Source: Epiperipatus broadwayi
Lineage: Eukaryota > Onychophora > Udeonychophora > Euonychophora > Peripatidae
Length of the DNA stretch: 64,000 bases
Assembly (NCBI GenBank): GCA_028023455.1
Contig: JAQFVV010000013.1
Span: 8,338,411 to 8,402,410, forward strand
Direction: 5' to 3'
Made by a program: the position numbers and the translations under genes. The notes beneath the pieces were generated by a model that saw only the letters and a program-made list of their open reading frames with translations, was not told where the DNA came from and made no database searches. Positions 32,109 through 46,000 of this stretch are shown here, one piece after another; position 1 is the first letter of the stretch; each line of letters opens with the position of its first letter.

Positions 32109-32155
32109 TGACGTTTTATGAGGTCACGTGACATACAAATTTAACAGAGGCGGGG
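32109..32155 (+). promoter_or_regulatory. MAO promoter-proximal motif cluster: CRE half-site, GTCACGTGAC E-box, GC box
   Basis: Within 47 bp, in otherwise AT-rich DNA, are TGACGT (32109-32114), a perfect 10-bp palindrome GTCACGTGAC (32123-32132, a high-affinity USF/MITF/TFEB-type E-box) and GGCGGGG (32149-32155, an Sp1/KLF-type GC box). They lie 74-120 bp upstream of the MAO ATG. This is a natural place for a TATA-less promoter, though transcription start data are lacking. Vertebrate MAO promoters are known to be driven by Sp1-type sites, which makes the GC box plausible. Function is inferred. Confidence 0.5.
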
Positions 32156-32228
32156 AAGAGTTCAAACTCATAATTTAATATACTGTTGCAGGTCAAAGTC
32201 TATTTAGTTTAGTTACAGTGGTTTTATA

Positions 32229-32265
32229 ATGACTGCAGTTGCTGTCATTGGAGCTGGATTAAGCG
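32229..32265 (+). CDS. MAO: Monoamine oxidase (flavin amine oxidase), coding exon 1
   Basis: MAO is a mitochondrial outer-membrane flavoenzyme that oxidatively deaminates biogenic amines. This exon starts at an ATG and encodes MTAVAVIGAGLS plus the first base of the next codon (phase 1). GAG-L-S-G is the N-terminal Rossmann FAD-binding GxGxxG motif, with its last Gly split by the intron. The donor is GTATGA. The ATG is preferred because it sits directly before the first beta strand, as in MAO proteins with short N-termini, and because there is no earlier in-frame coding. An acceptor-like TTGCAG at about 32191 just upstream leaves open a 5' UTR intron. On its own the exon is tiny; identification rests on exact splicing into exon 2. 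Confidence 0.85.
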
Positions 32266-35200
32266 GTATGACATTTTTTTAAATTTAATTTTACATTGAA
32301 AAAATAATTAACCTTTAAACCAATTAAATACAAAACTGAATTTAAACTTGTAAAGTTTGATATATAGTATATGTACTGTATTTTAAATATTAACTTTGTG
32401 TTATATATGTGTATGCTTAAATGCACGTACACATATATATATAGGTATAAATTACTAATAAAAAGTAATAAGTTAAATAAATTAAAGAATTTTGAAAGAA
32501 CATTATAATTGTCGAAATTTTAAATCTATTTCAAAATATTTATTTTCAATAATCTACATTTCAGAAATTGTAATTATGTAAACTATTATGATAATTTCTC
32601 CAACATAAAAACTCGACTAGGTTTTAGTAGAAGAATAAAATTTTGTGTAAATATATTTAATTTGTATTAATACATAAATACTTTATATATAAAAAATCAT
32701 ATATGAAGTGAATGTAGAAGAATATATACAGTATTAAGAAAAATATCTGAAAATTTAATCTTCAATTTTTTTGCAATCTTGAAAGTAGATTTAAATGTGT
32801 GTGTTTTATTTTCAGTCCAATGGAAAACGAAAGGTCAAAGATGATTATTCGATGGATGAGAATAAGATATTGCTTAATTTACATTAAAATCAAATACGAT
32901 TATTATATGTTTATGAAATTGGCTTGCATAGGAATGCGGGAACAAATAAAATATAAATTATTTATTTTGCAAAATTAAGTTTTTTTTTTTTTTTACTAAT
33001 TGTAAATAAATTTGGTAGAATTATAAAGTTTTTGCATAGTTCCATTAGAAAAATAGTAATTGATTGGGGGAATTAATACTTCATCATTAAAACACTTTTT
33101 TTTATTTTATAGTTTGATGTTAAAAGTAAAATTTGTGACTTCCAAATGGATAAAATTATTCATCAGATAATTAAGTATATATTTGAGTACAGATCTAAGA
33201 TCTGGCAGTATATATTCCACCATCACACACAAAAATTTGACAAGTGAACAGTTAGAAGGGGTACTCACATTTGGATACCCAGATAAATGTAAAAAGAAAG
33301 AGAATATCTCATGTATTTTTTATTGAAGTGATTAAAAGATGCTTTTAATAATTGGTTAATAACTACTGCTAAGCAGAAGACTTATTGAGATAAATAAATT
33401 GAGACCATAGTCACAGAGATTTTTTAATGTTTTTATCAGGAGAAAGTTTGCATTATTATTTTAGTGAAGTTATATTAACTTCAGAAAATAGTTTCTGGAT
33501 TTCTCTCAACAATAGATCAATAGATCAATATTGATCATAAATAAAGATGATGACATAGAAAGTTCATTTTTGCACAAGTCCTTTAGGGATTTGTAATATT
33601 GGAGAGATTCTTTGAAAGTTTTTTATTGGTGGAGAGTATTTTATCTTATAGTTAATTAGTGTCCATACTAGATGTTTGAGAATAAGCAAATATTTAAAGA
33701 TTTATATTATCAAATGTATCTTAAGTATTCAACCAAATAATAATCATTCATTTGCATGTCAAGGGACTTTGTGCAACATAAGTGCAGCATGTTATGTTTG
33801 TTAGCCTGGTAAAGTGAATGTTCAGGCAAAAGTACGTTGACTAAGCATGGATGAATCCTTTGAAGAAATATGCATATGAATAATTTATATAATTAAATTA
33901 TAGATCAGACTTCAGAGAATTGTGAGTGCTGATTATAATTGTGCTTTTTTATTATAAAATTATATATTATATAAGTTAAAATACAGTATTGTTTTATGAA
34001 AATATTTAATAATATAGAGAGTGTACCAATAGCTCTAACAAGCTTTTATTGACAAGTGCCAAAAAGTAAAGCATTTAAAATCTCTATCTAGAATTATTTC
34101 CATCCTTAGACTGATCATTTTCAAGCTTTTGGCTCACCTCAGTTAGGAGCTAGAACATTCAGACAATAGATCTAAAATACCAACTCAAAAGCTAGCACTT
34201 ATCTAATACATATCTATTAAGTCATGCGATATATGACTTGCTTTATTCATTAAGTAAGATGTTAGTATGTAATATTGGAATATACTAATGCAATATTTAA
34301 CTTCAGATTATTGATTGAACTTCAACATCAAGTAAAATGAAGGTAGTATTATATCTGGTAACTGATAAAAATCCATAAATTTATTTAAATATATTTTATT
34401 AATTAACAATAATGTTTTACATATATAAAAATTAAGATTTGTGTGCTTAGTCATCAAAATGTAGCTTACATTGTTTCAATTGTCATATTGTTTTAGAGAC
34501 ATAGCAATGTATTGATTATTATTGATGGTACAGTAATGAATGTTTAGCGGATATATTCTTGTATATATAAGAAAAGTACAGATCATTATATATATATAAA
34601 GAAATTGTAAATCTTTATGTTGCAATTGGTCTGATTACTGTGTTGTTTCTTGTCAGAACAGGACAATTTATCTGATTTTTTAAAGCTATTTTTTCTCTGT
34701 TCTATAATTATCAGAAAATCATATTTTTAAATCTATTTTTTACAAATATAATAAAAAGAAAGTTATGATATTGACTAATCAACTCCATAAATAATGAAAT
34801 AGTTGTACGAATTTATTTTTAAAATAAGACATTATTGCTAAATCATCTCTCAATGTCCAATAGTTGAATGTCTGGTAACATTTATTGCTGTTTTACATAT
34901 TTTATTAGAAGTTCTAAGTATTTCTTAGTCATTTACAGTAGGGAAATGATGAGTTAGTTTTTACTACTAACGAATTATTAAGGCAGTCTGATAATTTTAT
35001 CATTTGATTAGTAGGAATATGTGAGAATCATCTAAAAGATCAGCTGTATAACATGTTTTTTTATCATATGCTATATGAAAGCTAAACTTGGATGAATGAA
35101 TTAGAAAAATCTCATTTCAGAATTTGCAACCAAAACTTTAGATATAACAATTATGGATAGTTGCAAATTTTATTGAAATTTCTTTTGTTTGCTTCATAGA

Positions 35201-38200
35201 AGGACCATTAACATTAGGAAATTGTATTTTTATTTCAATTTAGACCACATAATGATCCATGAATTTGGATTAGAAGAACTGATGCTTTAAATGATGACCA
35301 GTTTAGATAAAAATTAAAATAAAATATTTTTTTGTGATATAGTTAGATAATTACATGTATCTGCCAAAAGAATTTAAATGCTTTTAGAGTTTCTTTCATG
35401 AAAAATCTGAATAAATAGATTGGAAAAAAAATTAAAATAATATGAGGTTACTCATTATTAAATAATGTCATTGATCAGCTTAATAGTATTGCATATTTTT
35501 TAATCAGAATAATAGTGTCTTTACCTATAACAGCTAAATATATGACAGTTATATTTCAGTTAATATAGCAGATTAAGTAATATTTACTAAGGCTGTAACC
35601 CTCTTTTCTTCATAGCGTAAGCTTGTGTTTAAGACCTGTAGAGGTCCCTACCTTCGAATTTTTCAGACGCTTATTCCTTAATATAATAATGTGCATTTAA
35701 TAAAATTTATAATTATAGCAGATTAAATAGTTGAATTTATTTGAGACTGAATAAAATTTGATTGCAGGTCTAGAAACATTATGAAAATTTATTAAAATTG
35801 TGACTTCTTTCAATGGGATATTTAAATGGTAAATGTACTTCCATTATATGCAATATATGTACATCTACTTAGCATATTCAGGCAGTGTTAAAAAAAATAA
35901 ACAATAAGTAATTTTAATTTGTAATTATATGTATTGTTTCTGAAAAGAAAATCATAAAGTTATGAAACACATTATCCAATTCTTTAAAAATTGACCGATT
36001 TTAGAATTATTGTCTAGCTCATTTGAGAAAAATCAGATCAATAATTATTACCATAATTTGTATGAAGTCTAACATAAGCATTATAGAATGCTCTGATTAA
36101 AAATGTATAATTTTGTCTCAGTTTGGGCAGAAGTTAGTTAATGTACTTTTTTTCAATTATTGAAATCTATGATACCAGTAGTTGCAAAATTTTTTAATAC
36201 ATCACTTATTTAGATTTGCAATATGCCTATCACACCCTGTTAATCTCAGTTCAATTTTTATAATAATTGTTTTTTTCTTCAAGAGTATGGGATTTAAGGA
36301 TTTTAAGTATTTGAAATATTTTTTGAATGTTAGAATTAATTATGATTTAAATATAATTTTTTTGCTTATCTTGAATTAAATCAGATACTAAACTATTATT
36401 TCTCTTTTCACGTAGTGGGGAATTAAAAAAAATAAGTGAATGGTTTATTGTTCAAACATTGACATGATAATTCACAAGAAGTTTAAGCACTGGAAGTGAC
36501 AAGATTGATCTGTTATCCATAGGTCTTGAATCTAGAGTCTACTACTACAACTATTCTAAATTATGCTTGGCATATATTCCAAAGAAAAACAAAGAATTCT
36601 GATTTCTCAGAAAAATTACTTATTTGCTCATCACTTTTGCATAAAATAAATAAAGAAACTTGTTTCCAATGTAAACATCAGTTTCAAAAATATTTTAAAT
36701 CTGATTTTTATTAGATGTGCAAGGTCAACTAAGCAAGTCCAAGTTTTACAGCTTAATTTGTCAAAAAGTTACATGTCAAACATTTATAAGTAGGATAGTT
36801 GGTAATAATATGACCTGGTCTTTAACACTTGAAACCTACTAGTTAACTTTTTCTGATATGTAATGTGCATAGAAAGAATCCAATAAGATTATACAAGCAA
36901 TTTAATTTAAGATTTAGCCTGATTTTAGCTTGAATTCAAACTCAAAACTTTTGATATTAATTGAATGGATTCAATATAAACTATTGATTTTTTAAATACA
37001 AATATAGAAATTATTTTAAACCATATTGTCTTTTATATTAATTCATCAATTAAGTAATCTGCAAGGTTTGATGCAGGTATAGATCAGAAGACTCCGAATT
37101 CCAGCTATGATTGCAGTCCAGCTCTGTCACTTTTGGCACTTAAACTTCCCAAGAACTTTCGAGCAATAAACAACTCTTAGTTATCAATTAAATATTAAGG
37201 AACCTTTACTCTCAGACATAATATATGAAACATATAAAGGAAATGTCTAATATTTTCTACACCTGAATTGAATAAATTTATTATGCAGGATTTATCAACA
37301 TGATGAGTTACTTCAGCTAAATGTATAAAACATTTATAATTAATGTCGAGGACTTCCTTTTGATTAAATTTTTAATACTATATCATCGTACAGATTCTAA
37401 GACTCTGAAAGAAAATGCATAGAATGAAACTTTTAAGCTTCCATCAGAATTGAAACTTGATAGCCATTCATATAAGAAAACAAATAGAGGTAGTGGAAAT
37501 CATTTTGTAGGCTATGCTTTATATTAAAGGAAGCAATGCACTAGAATATATTCTTATACTTCTTATCCAAAAATTGTAAAATTATTTGAAGACTTTGCAA
37601 GATTATTGTCAACTATTATATTTATTTCTGTAAAGCAAAACCATATGCATATTTATGGCTTACTTAATCCACACATTTTCATGCTATTCTTACAAAATTA
37701 TTTGAATTTATTCAGCAGATATTGAAAATATAATACCTTCAGTTGATGTCCAAGCAGCTTATTTGTGTTAAGAGATAATGAAACTTCAAATTGCTATAAA
37801 ATTTATTAAAAGAAGATATCCATGATAGTGGTGAAGCATGTAATTTGTGAGCTTTGTGAGGATTTCTATTAATCTCAGTGCTTTAACAAATGCTAGAGAT
37901 AGTGAAAGTGTCTAATAGCAAAATAATATGTTATATTTAAAAATGAGTTGTGATTTGTTTAGTTATTGATGTTTATTGGGTCCATGTCTGATTGTAACAA
38001 TGATATACAATATCTTTATGGCAAACAAAATGCATTTACATCAAGCATTTCTGAATAGGGTCACATATGATATTATAACTGATTTCTTTTCCATTACTAG
38101 AACAGTGTCATTTCATTATTACATGGATGAATTTGCATGAGTCCTAATTATGCCTTTCATAAAAGATAATTCCATGGTCATTTTCTATTAATCTTCTGAT

Positions 38201-38806
38201 TTTTTTTCCAGAAGACATTTATGTAATATTATTGTATAATGGCTGTATTTTTTAAAACTCTGCAATGCCTCAGACTTTAAGAATCAGATAAACAATGAAA
38301 AATTCTTGCACTACACACAGTATAATCAATAAGTTTATTGCATTGCACATCATGATATAATCATAGAAGATATTGACTGCTACATCTAATTAACCATTGC
38401 TTGATTTTAAATACACTAAACATATGCCAATTTATATATTTGGAAAGTTTAGTTTCATGTATATTATTCTTTTTGAAGGTTGAATCTATTTATGCAGAAT
38501 ATTAAAGTATTCTGAGCGGATAAGATTTCAGAAAAATCTTTTTTTAAAAAAGAGGGATATGAGACTGTTTAAAATGTGAGCCTGAGATTATGTATCAATA
38601 GGCTTATATTTAATTCTTTATAATTAGCATATATTTATGTTCACATTTGTAAAGAAACATGGTCAACATGAACATACTAAAGTAAGAAAAAAAAAAACAA
38701 TTGTCTTCTCTAAATAAAATATAATCAGTATTTAATCAAAATAAGACAAATATATTTAATATAATCATAAGTGTAATAATGTTCAAGGCTAAATAGCTTT
38801 GCAAGT

Positions 38807-38922
38807 AATCATTAAAAACCAGTAAACACTTAGACAATCCCAAAATCAATAATAGTCAACAATTTCAAACTGATTGTTATTGATATTGGGATTGTCTAAG
38901 TGTTGACCAGTTTTTAATGATT
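38807..38922. repeat. Hairpin with ~45-bp arms (palindromic MITE-like)
   Basis: The left arm, AATCATTAAAAACCAGTAAA and CACTTAGACAATCCCAA, pairs with the inverse arm ending AAGTGTTGACCAGTTTTTAATGATT, with a loop of about 24 bases. The arms differ at only a few positions. Such a perfect snap-back in intron DNA is either a small palindromic element or a young inverted duplication. Confidence 0.85.
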
Positions 38923-40317
38923 AATATAATCAATACATTTGATGTTTAAGTAAAGTATAAAATAAACACATAAATATATATTACAAAATAAAATTTTGCA
39001 ATAATTTCTGTCTTTATTGGCACTAATCATGAATAGTTTTAAAAAGAATATTTTAAGATATTTTATGACCAAAGATATGCAGCAATTGCAGTTAGATATT
39101 TAAAAAGGTACATATTTAGGTGTATAAGCTTGTGTGGTATTTGAAAAAAGTTTTATTCCAAATACCTTAAGATCTTTTTCCAGGAAATCAATTGATAGCC
39201 AACCCAGCAAAATGTTGATAAATAGGTATCTATATAGATAGAGCTAGAAAGTAAAGCATTATCACCACCTAGCAATTACATAAGGTTGATAATACTTACA
39301 TCTTTGCTATTCTTTTTTTGGAAAATTGGTGGATATACATTCATGCACAATCATTGCTGATGATTATGATCATGACTTCTTTGTTATATAATTATAAAGA
39401 AAACATAGGTTTTCTTATTTTTAGGTTAAATAAATGTTACAAATATTTAAAGAATTTGACTTAATTATTTATTTGCTTTAGGAATGTATTTATTTTATTT
39501 TTCTAATTAAATGAGTGAATTAGTAGCAATAAGTTATTTAATTAAGTTTTGGATTTGGGGAAAATTTTTTTTTTTTAATATTCTAAAACAATAGCAAATC
39601 ATTAATATATGTATTGTAAAAATAATATTATTATAATGAACAGATCAAATACAGTAATTTATTAAAGAAAATATATATATTAGAAAAATCTATTTAAAAA
39701 AATAATCACAAAGAATTTTTAGTTTTAATTTGAAAGGAAAGAAAAGAGTTATTGCACAGAGTATAGCTGCATTTAGTATTATAATTAATGGCTGCAGGCA
39801 TTACCCATCAATAAACTTTCCTGATAAAGCATATAATTTCCTGCATAATCTAATATATTAACATATTGATTCTACCTTTTTGTGAAGTTACACTATAATA
39901 TATCCAACTAAAGAAATTAACACTGAGTTAGCTGCTACATTCCAAAATCATTTCTTGTCTTTAATAATACTAGTGTCTACAAATATTTATCATATATATA
40001 AATCCACATACAAATTTCAATAAATCAATTTTCAGATAAACTTATTTTTTGAAATTAAAAAAAAATTATATTAAAATCTATATTTTCATTCTCATTATCT
40101 ATGAAAAGCAATAAGAAACATTAAGACCTGTAGTCAATCTGGATAATTGAAAACTATTGTTTATTTAAAAAGGATACAAAAACTTATTTCTTTAATTTCA
40201 TCTTTTGCTTAAATATAACTAAATTTGCTTAAATTAATATATTTATCTAAATTTTTATATGTAAAGTAAAATTTAGTTTAATCAATTAAAAACAAATCAT
40301 ATATCAATAATATATAG

Positions 40318-40400
40318 CAGTGGTTAGCAACCTTGGGCATGCATGTCAAGCATAGCATGCAGAATGATTATCAATGGCACTCTGAGTTGAAATAATAAAA
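40318..40400. mobile_element. Possible truncated hAT-type element end
   Basis: CAGTGGTTAGCAACCTTGGG resembles the CAGTGGT...AACCTT start of the MITE at 22965 and of hAT elements generally, and is followed by GC-richer sequence with a GCATGCATG and CATAGCATGC repeat. I found no matching inverted end or 8-bp duplicate downstream, so it is at best a one-ended fragment. Confidence 0.4.
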
Positions 40401-41099
40401 AATTATATTTTAATTACAGCACACACTTTGTACCATCACCTATATTTTGCATATGCAGCTCACATGTAAATGGAAACCATAACTCAGTTTAATTTATTAA
40501 TTATTTTGTAAAATAAATTATACTTGATCTTTGCTATTTTTTATAAAGATAAGAGCTAAGTAGAATGGAAATTTTTTCCCCCCAGGGATGATTAATTTTC
40601 CTGGATTTTTTTTTTGACAGTCAATTGATCTTTGATAATATTTTTGTATACAATTGCATGTTTGGAGTAAATTTATATTCAGGCAGAATATTATATTGAT
40701 TAATTCATTTGAAAAACTTCTATTCGTAATTACGTAATAATACCTTTTACATTTTGGCATGTTTACTTGAAAAAAAAAGTTTATATTTAGTGATAGGTTA
40801 ATGTGTGAATGAAGTCTGCAAATACATGAGACTTGATAATATGGTTCAGATCTTAAAGAAGTTAAAAATTATTATTATTTTTTAAAGGTTTATTGTATAA
40901 TTAAAACAAATTTCTCATAGAGAAAAATTCCAAATGTCCATAGTTTTAAAGAAAAGAATATATGAAAAACTTCCAATTTCGAGTTGGATTTTTTATATCA
41001 TAAAAATGAGTTTCTTTGGAACATTTTTGATGAATGCTAAAAAAATACTTGCTTTATTTTGTTAGTATTCATTAAATAAAAATTAAACCATTGAAAGTT

Positions 41100-43330
41100 A
41101 AAAATTTGACCAGTACTGTCAAAAATATAGATAATACACAAATTTCTGAAATGATCAAGACTATCAACGCAAAAAACTTAGTCATTCTAATGGTAGATTT
41201 CTTTATAAAAGTAAGAAATATAAAATAGATAATCATATAAAGAATGTAGTGGAAAGATATGAAATTAATAAGAGAAATAAAAAATATAAGAATAGCTCAT
41301 ACACTTCATTACAGAAATGAACTTCCCAATAATGAATTCAATATTTCAACAACATTCCACTACTTTTTTATTTACATAACATCTTATAATATTTATAGAA
41401 ATCAAATAGATTCAAAACAGATGGTGATAAATAATTAAAAATAAAATTTTAGTCATGTAAATAAAAACAACAGACAAAAGATAATAAGGCAACTGGAAAT
41501 ATCAGACTTCTAAAACATCCTTCAAAAATTAAAGGGACCTAATATTGATCACTATTTCAACAAATTGGATATGATCTTAGAACCAATTAAAATTAGAATA
41601 ACAAAATAATCCCTCAAAAACATAAACATTATATACCAGATGTGACCTTTGATTTGATTGGCAATCAGTAAAAAATAATTTTGTCACGTAAGAATATGAA
41701 ATATAATTCTAAAAGAATGCAGGAAATTAATTACATAATTAAAGGCATGCTGAAAAGATAAAAGCTCATTTACTTGAAAATTTGTCAGAAATTGCAGCAA
41801 TATAATAATGAATCATGAGAATCTCAAAATATAAATAATGAAAAATTTTCAAGGAAGTATTTTCATAAATGCAATTGAAATAAGGGAGGTGTGAAAGAAA
41901 TATTGTTGCCTTCTTTACTACAACTCATGCTGCCATATGCACAAGAAGCAATTGAAGATAAAAAAACCAGATCATAAAATAGATAAAGCTATACAATGTT
42001 TAAAATACAGAAAGATTGTTGTGTTGATGTAATAACAGCTAAAATCATAAAAAATTTGAGACCAGATAGAAATGAAAACATCTATTAACTTGAAATAATC
42101 AGAAAATGGCCAAGAGAATGGTTTTACTCAATCTTTATTTCATTCTATAAGAAAAAAACCCCAAGTAATTGTAATAACTATAAAACAATAGTCTTAATTT
42201 CATATGCTATTAAAATAAATAATAATTAATGAATATCTAACAGCATTCATTTTCCTACAAATATATGATGAGTAGTTCAGATTTATACATAGAAAATGTG
42301 CAAGAGAATAGATATTATTTATCAGTTGATAGAAACTAATGAACTTAATGTTATTTTGGGAAATGCATTTGATAAAGTCTTAAACTTGGGAATGCCTTTT
42401 ATACAGCTCATCCAAAATCTTAATGAATCTACTTCTGTGAAAATCAAAATAGGCAAACTATTGGTAGAAGTTAAGATACAGGAAGATATATACAAAAATA
42501 CATACATTCCTTTATTCTCTTAATATAACAAATTTGTCATGCATAATGTTTTTGAAGACTGGGATGGTGGGAAAGCAGATGGTAGACACATAAATAATTT
42601 GAGATATGCATATATCATTTTGATCTTGGCTGATGATGAGAAGAAGTTACAAATATCATGGAAAAACTCTTGTAGTAAGGCTTACGATTTAATTTTGGAA
42701 GTAAATGTTCTCAAAACCAAAATTATGATGATAGATCATGTCAATAATAATTTCTTCTCAATTAAAGCATTGTAGATTTTGAAGTAATAGATCAATTTGA
42801 ATACCTAAATTAAATTACTTAATAATGAACAATATGATCAAGAAATAAACAGAAGAATTGCAATATCAGGAACAGCAGTGACAAAACTGTCTAAAATATG
42901 GAAAGACTAAAATATTTCAAGCATTACTAGATTAAAATTAATTAACTGCCTAATTTTTTTAATCACACTTAAACAATCAAAACTTTAATAGTCAAAAAAT
43001 CAGATTAAAAAAGAATGAATGTGTTTGAGTTATGGTCTTATTGAAAAATGTTTTAATTTCATATACTTCTCTCAAAACTAACGCATCTATTTTAAAAGAT
43101 CATAATGTCAACAAGAGATTCTTTGCTTATATGGAAATGTATAAAAACATATTTCTGAAATATAATGAGACTAAATACTACGGAAAGCTTGACCTTGAGG
43201 GAAAACCTGAAGGTTACTATCCATATTGTTTGTTTCCAATGAAATGGACAAATCAGATTAGATAGGTCATTTGTCTTAACCTCTATGAGTTGTCACATAT
43301 GGATAAAAATGGTAAAGTATGGAAAAGGAC
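41100..43330 (+). mobile_element. Decayed LINE with RTE-type reverse transcriptase, sense in MAO intron 1
   Basis: Broken frames in several registers give an ordered RT. Near 41970-42060 is IDKAIQCLKYRKIV, and near 42150-42180 a PSNCNNYKTI-like motif. Frame 42296-42523 has NAFDKVLNLGMPFIQL (motif A region). Frame 42539-42775 has NNLRYAYIILILADDEKKLQ, a decayed form of the Y/FADD motif C, then VNVLKTKIMM. After 42775 come an IDQFEYLN-type motif and frame 43032-43265. The endonuclease is not recognisable. It is a different and older family from the RTE at 11-19 kb. Confidence 0.7.
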
Positions 43331-44019
43331 AATAGAGTCCTTCGTGTGACATCTTTATACTCTTTGAGGATTACAAATGAAGATTCTGATTATGTGTTAA
43401 TAGTATTTAGTGCATTCATGATTATGTTTTTAATTTAAAGGGCCTTAAACTATCTGTACCTCAAATGAAAATATAAAAAATCTAATTGCTTTCTGGTCAT
43501 TCTATGGTTCCGATTGTATTTGTAAACATGACAATATCCTATAATATATAAAAGTAGAAATGATTATTTATTTAATATTCCTGTAAAAGCTAATTTTTTA
43601 ATTATCAAAATTATCATTAGTTTTGCAAAATTAATATTGTCAATTATGTTTTATTGCAATATTCAATCAAAATATTTGTTGTTGTCTTTATTGTTATTTA
43701 TTATAAACAAGACTGACTATTTTTAATTTAACAATGTAACTATCCTCTCTCTGCTCTAATGTCATCAATTGCAAACTCTTTATTAATAATCTCCAGATAG
43801 TCATGAAATTTAATTTCTATACCCAAATCATTTCCTAACTTATATGATTTAATCATTATTTTATTATTTTTAAATTAAATTTATATTTTATTGTAAACTG
43901 TTAGTATTTTTATTGTCTGTGTCTGCATTTATGTATCTTGATGATTATACTGACTTTTTATGCTTACCCTAAATTAGATCCTGAGATACAGTAATGTATA
44001 AATGTGTGGAGGTTTATGT

Positions 44020-44075
44020 AGGTAAATGAATGGATAGATAGATGGATGGATAGACATGCAGATAGACTGATTGAT
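44020..44075. repeat. Degenerate GATA/GATG microsatellite
   Basis: ATGGATAGATAGATGGATGG and following ATAGACATGCAGATAGACTG form an interrupted tetranucleotide array of GATA/GATG units. Confidence 0.8.
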
Positions 44076-44399
44076 TTAAAAATATAAAACCAGTTACTTT
44101 AAGAATAATGAGATAGTTTTATAAATTAATACAACCTTTTAAGTAAATAACTTTAAATCTGATAAGGATCAATTCCCCTAAAATACCACCACACAAGTGG
44201 CATCAATTATAGTTTAGTTAATATTAAGTACATTTGTTAGCTAGCTATAAATTTTACATTGTATTAATATTTTGTTGGCATTCTTAACTGGAATATCCAA
44301 AGTCTCACTACATAATTTGACAATTCAATCAAGGTCTTGAGAAATATAGAATTGTGGATTGTTAATATTTTTGTTTACCATCTGATATATCAAAATTTT

Positions 44400-46000
44400 T
44401 TATTCCCTTAGATTGAATCAGAGATCTTCATTTTAATGAAGTTAATATAGTTTTTAAAATCTTAAAATGAAAAAGGTTCGGGTCCTAATGAGATACCTAT
44501 TGTGGTGTCATATTAATTTCAAAATTATTGGAATTTTTTAAGAATATAAAAATCACAAAATTGTTCTACCTAATGTTAATTATATTTCTCTTGTTCCATT
44601 TTATAAAATTAAAAGGATTTACATAGATAAGATTATAGTAATTAACATAGAATGTTACTATTATTCAAAGGTACTCCGATAAGCTTTTCTGAATAGATTG
44701 AAGTCACTGTTGTTTTTAATGCCAGAAAATGAAAGAAAAGTGTCAGGAGCAAAAGAAGTATATTGTTTTTATTGAATTTGTTAAAATATTTATGTTAATA
44801 AATCAATGGCCTGCAATAATGTCTAAAATTATTTGGTTATTAATTGAAGTTTATTCATATTTTATAGCTTCTTCATAATTATATGAAAGGAAGCATTATT
44901 GCTGGTGGTAAACAATCTCAGACATTTGTAATGAAAATCAGTGTTAAACAAAGTTCTGTAGGAAACTAACTTCTCTTTACACTTTTTTGACAATATTTTT
45001 TGAAATTATTTATGGTTGGCTTCATGAAACAATCATAAAGATGCAATACAGTTTGATTGTGAAATTTTTAATTTGAATTGATTAAAGCAAAGAATTTTAT
45101 TTATTTTTGACTTCTAGATTTAAAAGTATAATAATTATTGGACTATCATTATAAATTCAAAAGCTGAGTTTACAGAATGTTTTGAAAGTAATTTATAAAG
45201 ACTTTGGTTTCCTAATTTGCGTTCAAAAAATTTAGTTCTTTATAATGATGAAAAGAAAAATCTTCAACAACTTTTGGCTTGAATTGTTGTCAGTTTAAAA
45301 ATGTAAGTCAATTTAAGTCTTAAAAGCTTTTTAAATAGAAAGATGATGCAGCAGTGATATAACTAATACAAGTAAATTAATTACATATAGATCTGTTATA
45401 TACTAATAATTTTAATCACACAAATATTATTTAAACAAATATATTGCATGAAAGAATGATCTGGATCCCTACCCATTTAAAATAAAGTCATTAGAAATAT
45501 TTCATTTAAGGATGAATAGTAAAATCTTAAGACCAATTAGCATTATGTTATTTAGCTTGCTGGATGTAATCTTTTAGAGTCTATTAATATGAAATATCTT
45601 CATTGGTTTGAGCACTTGAAGCAATTGAATAGTATCAGAATTTTTTAAAAAATATTTTATAATGAATTTGAGCATGGTTTTGATGGAAAAAATAGATTCT
45701 ATTTATATTATGCAGATTATTTCAGTTCTGCTTTAGAGATGTGCAATATTGATTACTTTCATTGAGATTATACCTACAACTAAACAAATTCTTGAAGTAT
45801 TTCAAAGTTAATGTTCTTTTCAGAAATTATAATACAATGCTTAAAATATAAAACATGATATATGCAGACATATTTGTGTTTCACAGATTTATCCTATAGT
45901 CATTGTAAAATTAATATCTAATGTATTATTATAATTGATTTCTTTGCTTGTTTTTTTTCCTGGGGTTCAAGTAGCCATCTCACTTGCAAGTGGTTTCTAC
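44400..46000 (+). mobile_element. Very old LINE-like RT fragment (weak)
   Basis: Scattered frame fragments follow the order of an RT: a VNIVFKILK segment near 44440, sequence like LVPFYKIKR near 44590-44620, and QLNSIRIF-like words near 45620. Each alone is weak, and the region is full of stops. Listed because the order is consistent and the strand is the same throughout. Confidence 0.25.

Noticed and set aside
40518-40760. 80-codon minus-strand ORF
   Set aside because: Lys/Asn/Tyr-rich, AT-driven composition and no motif.
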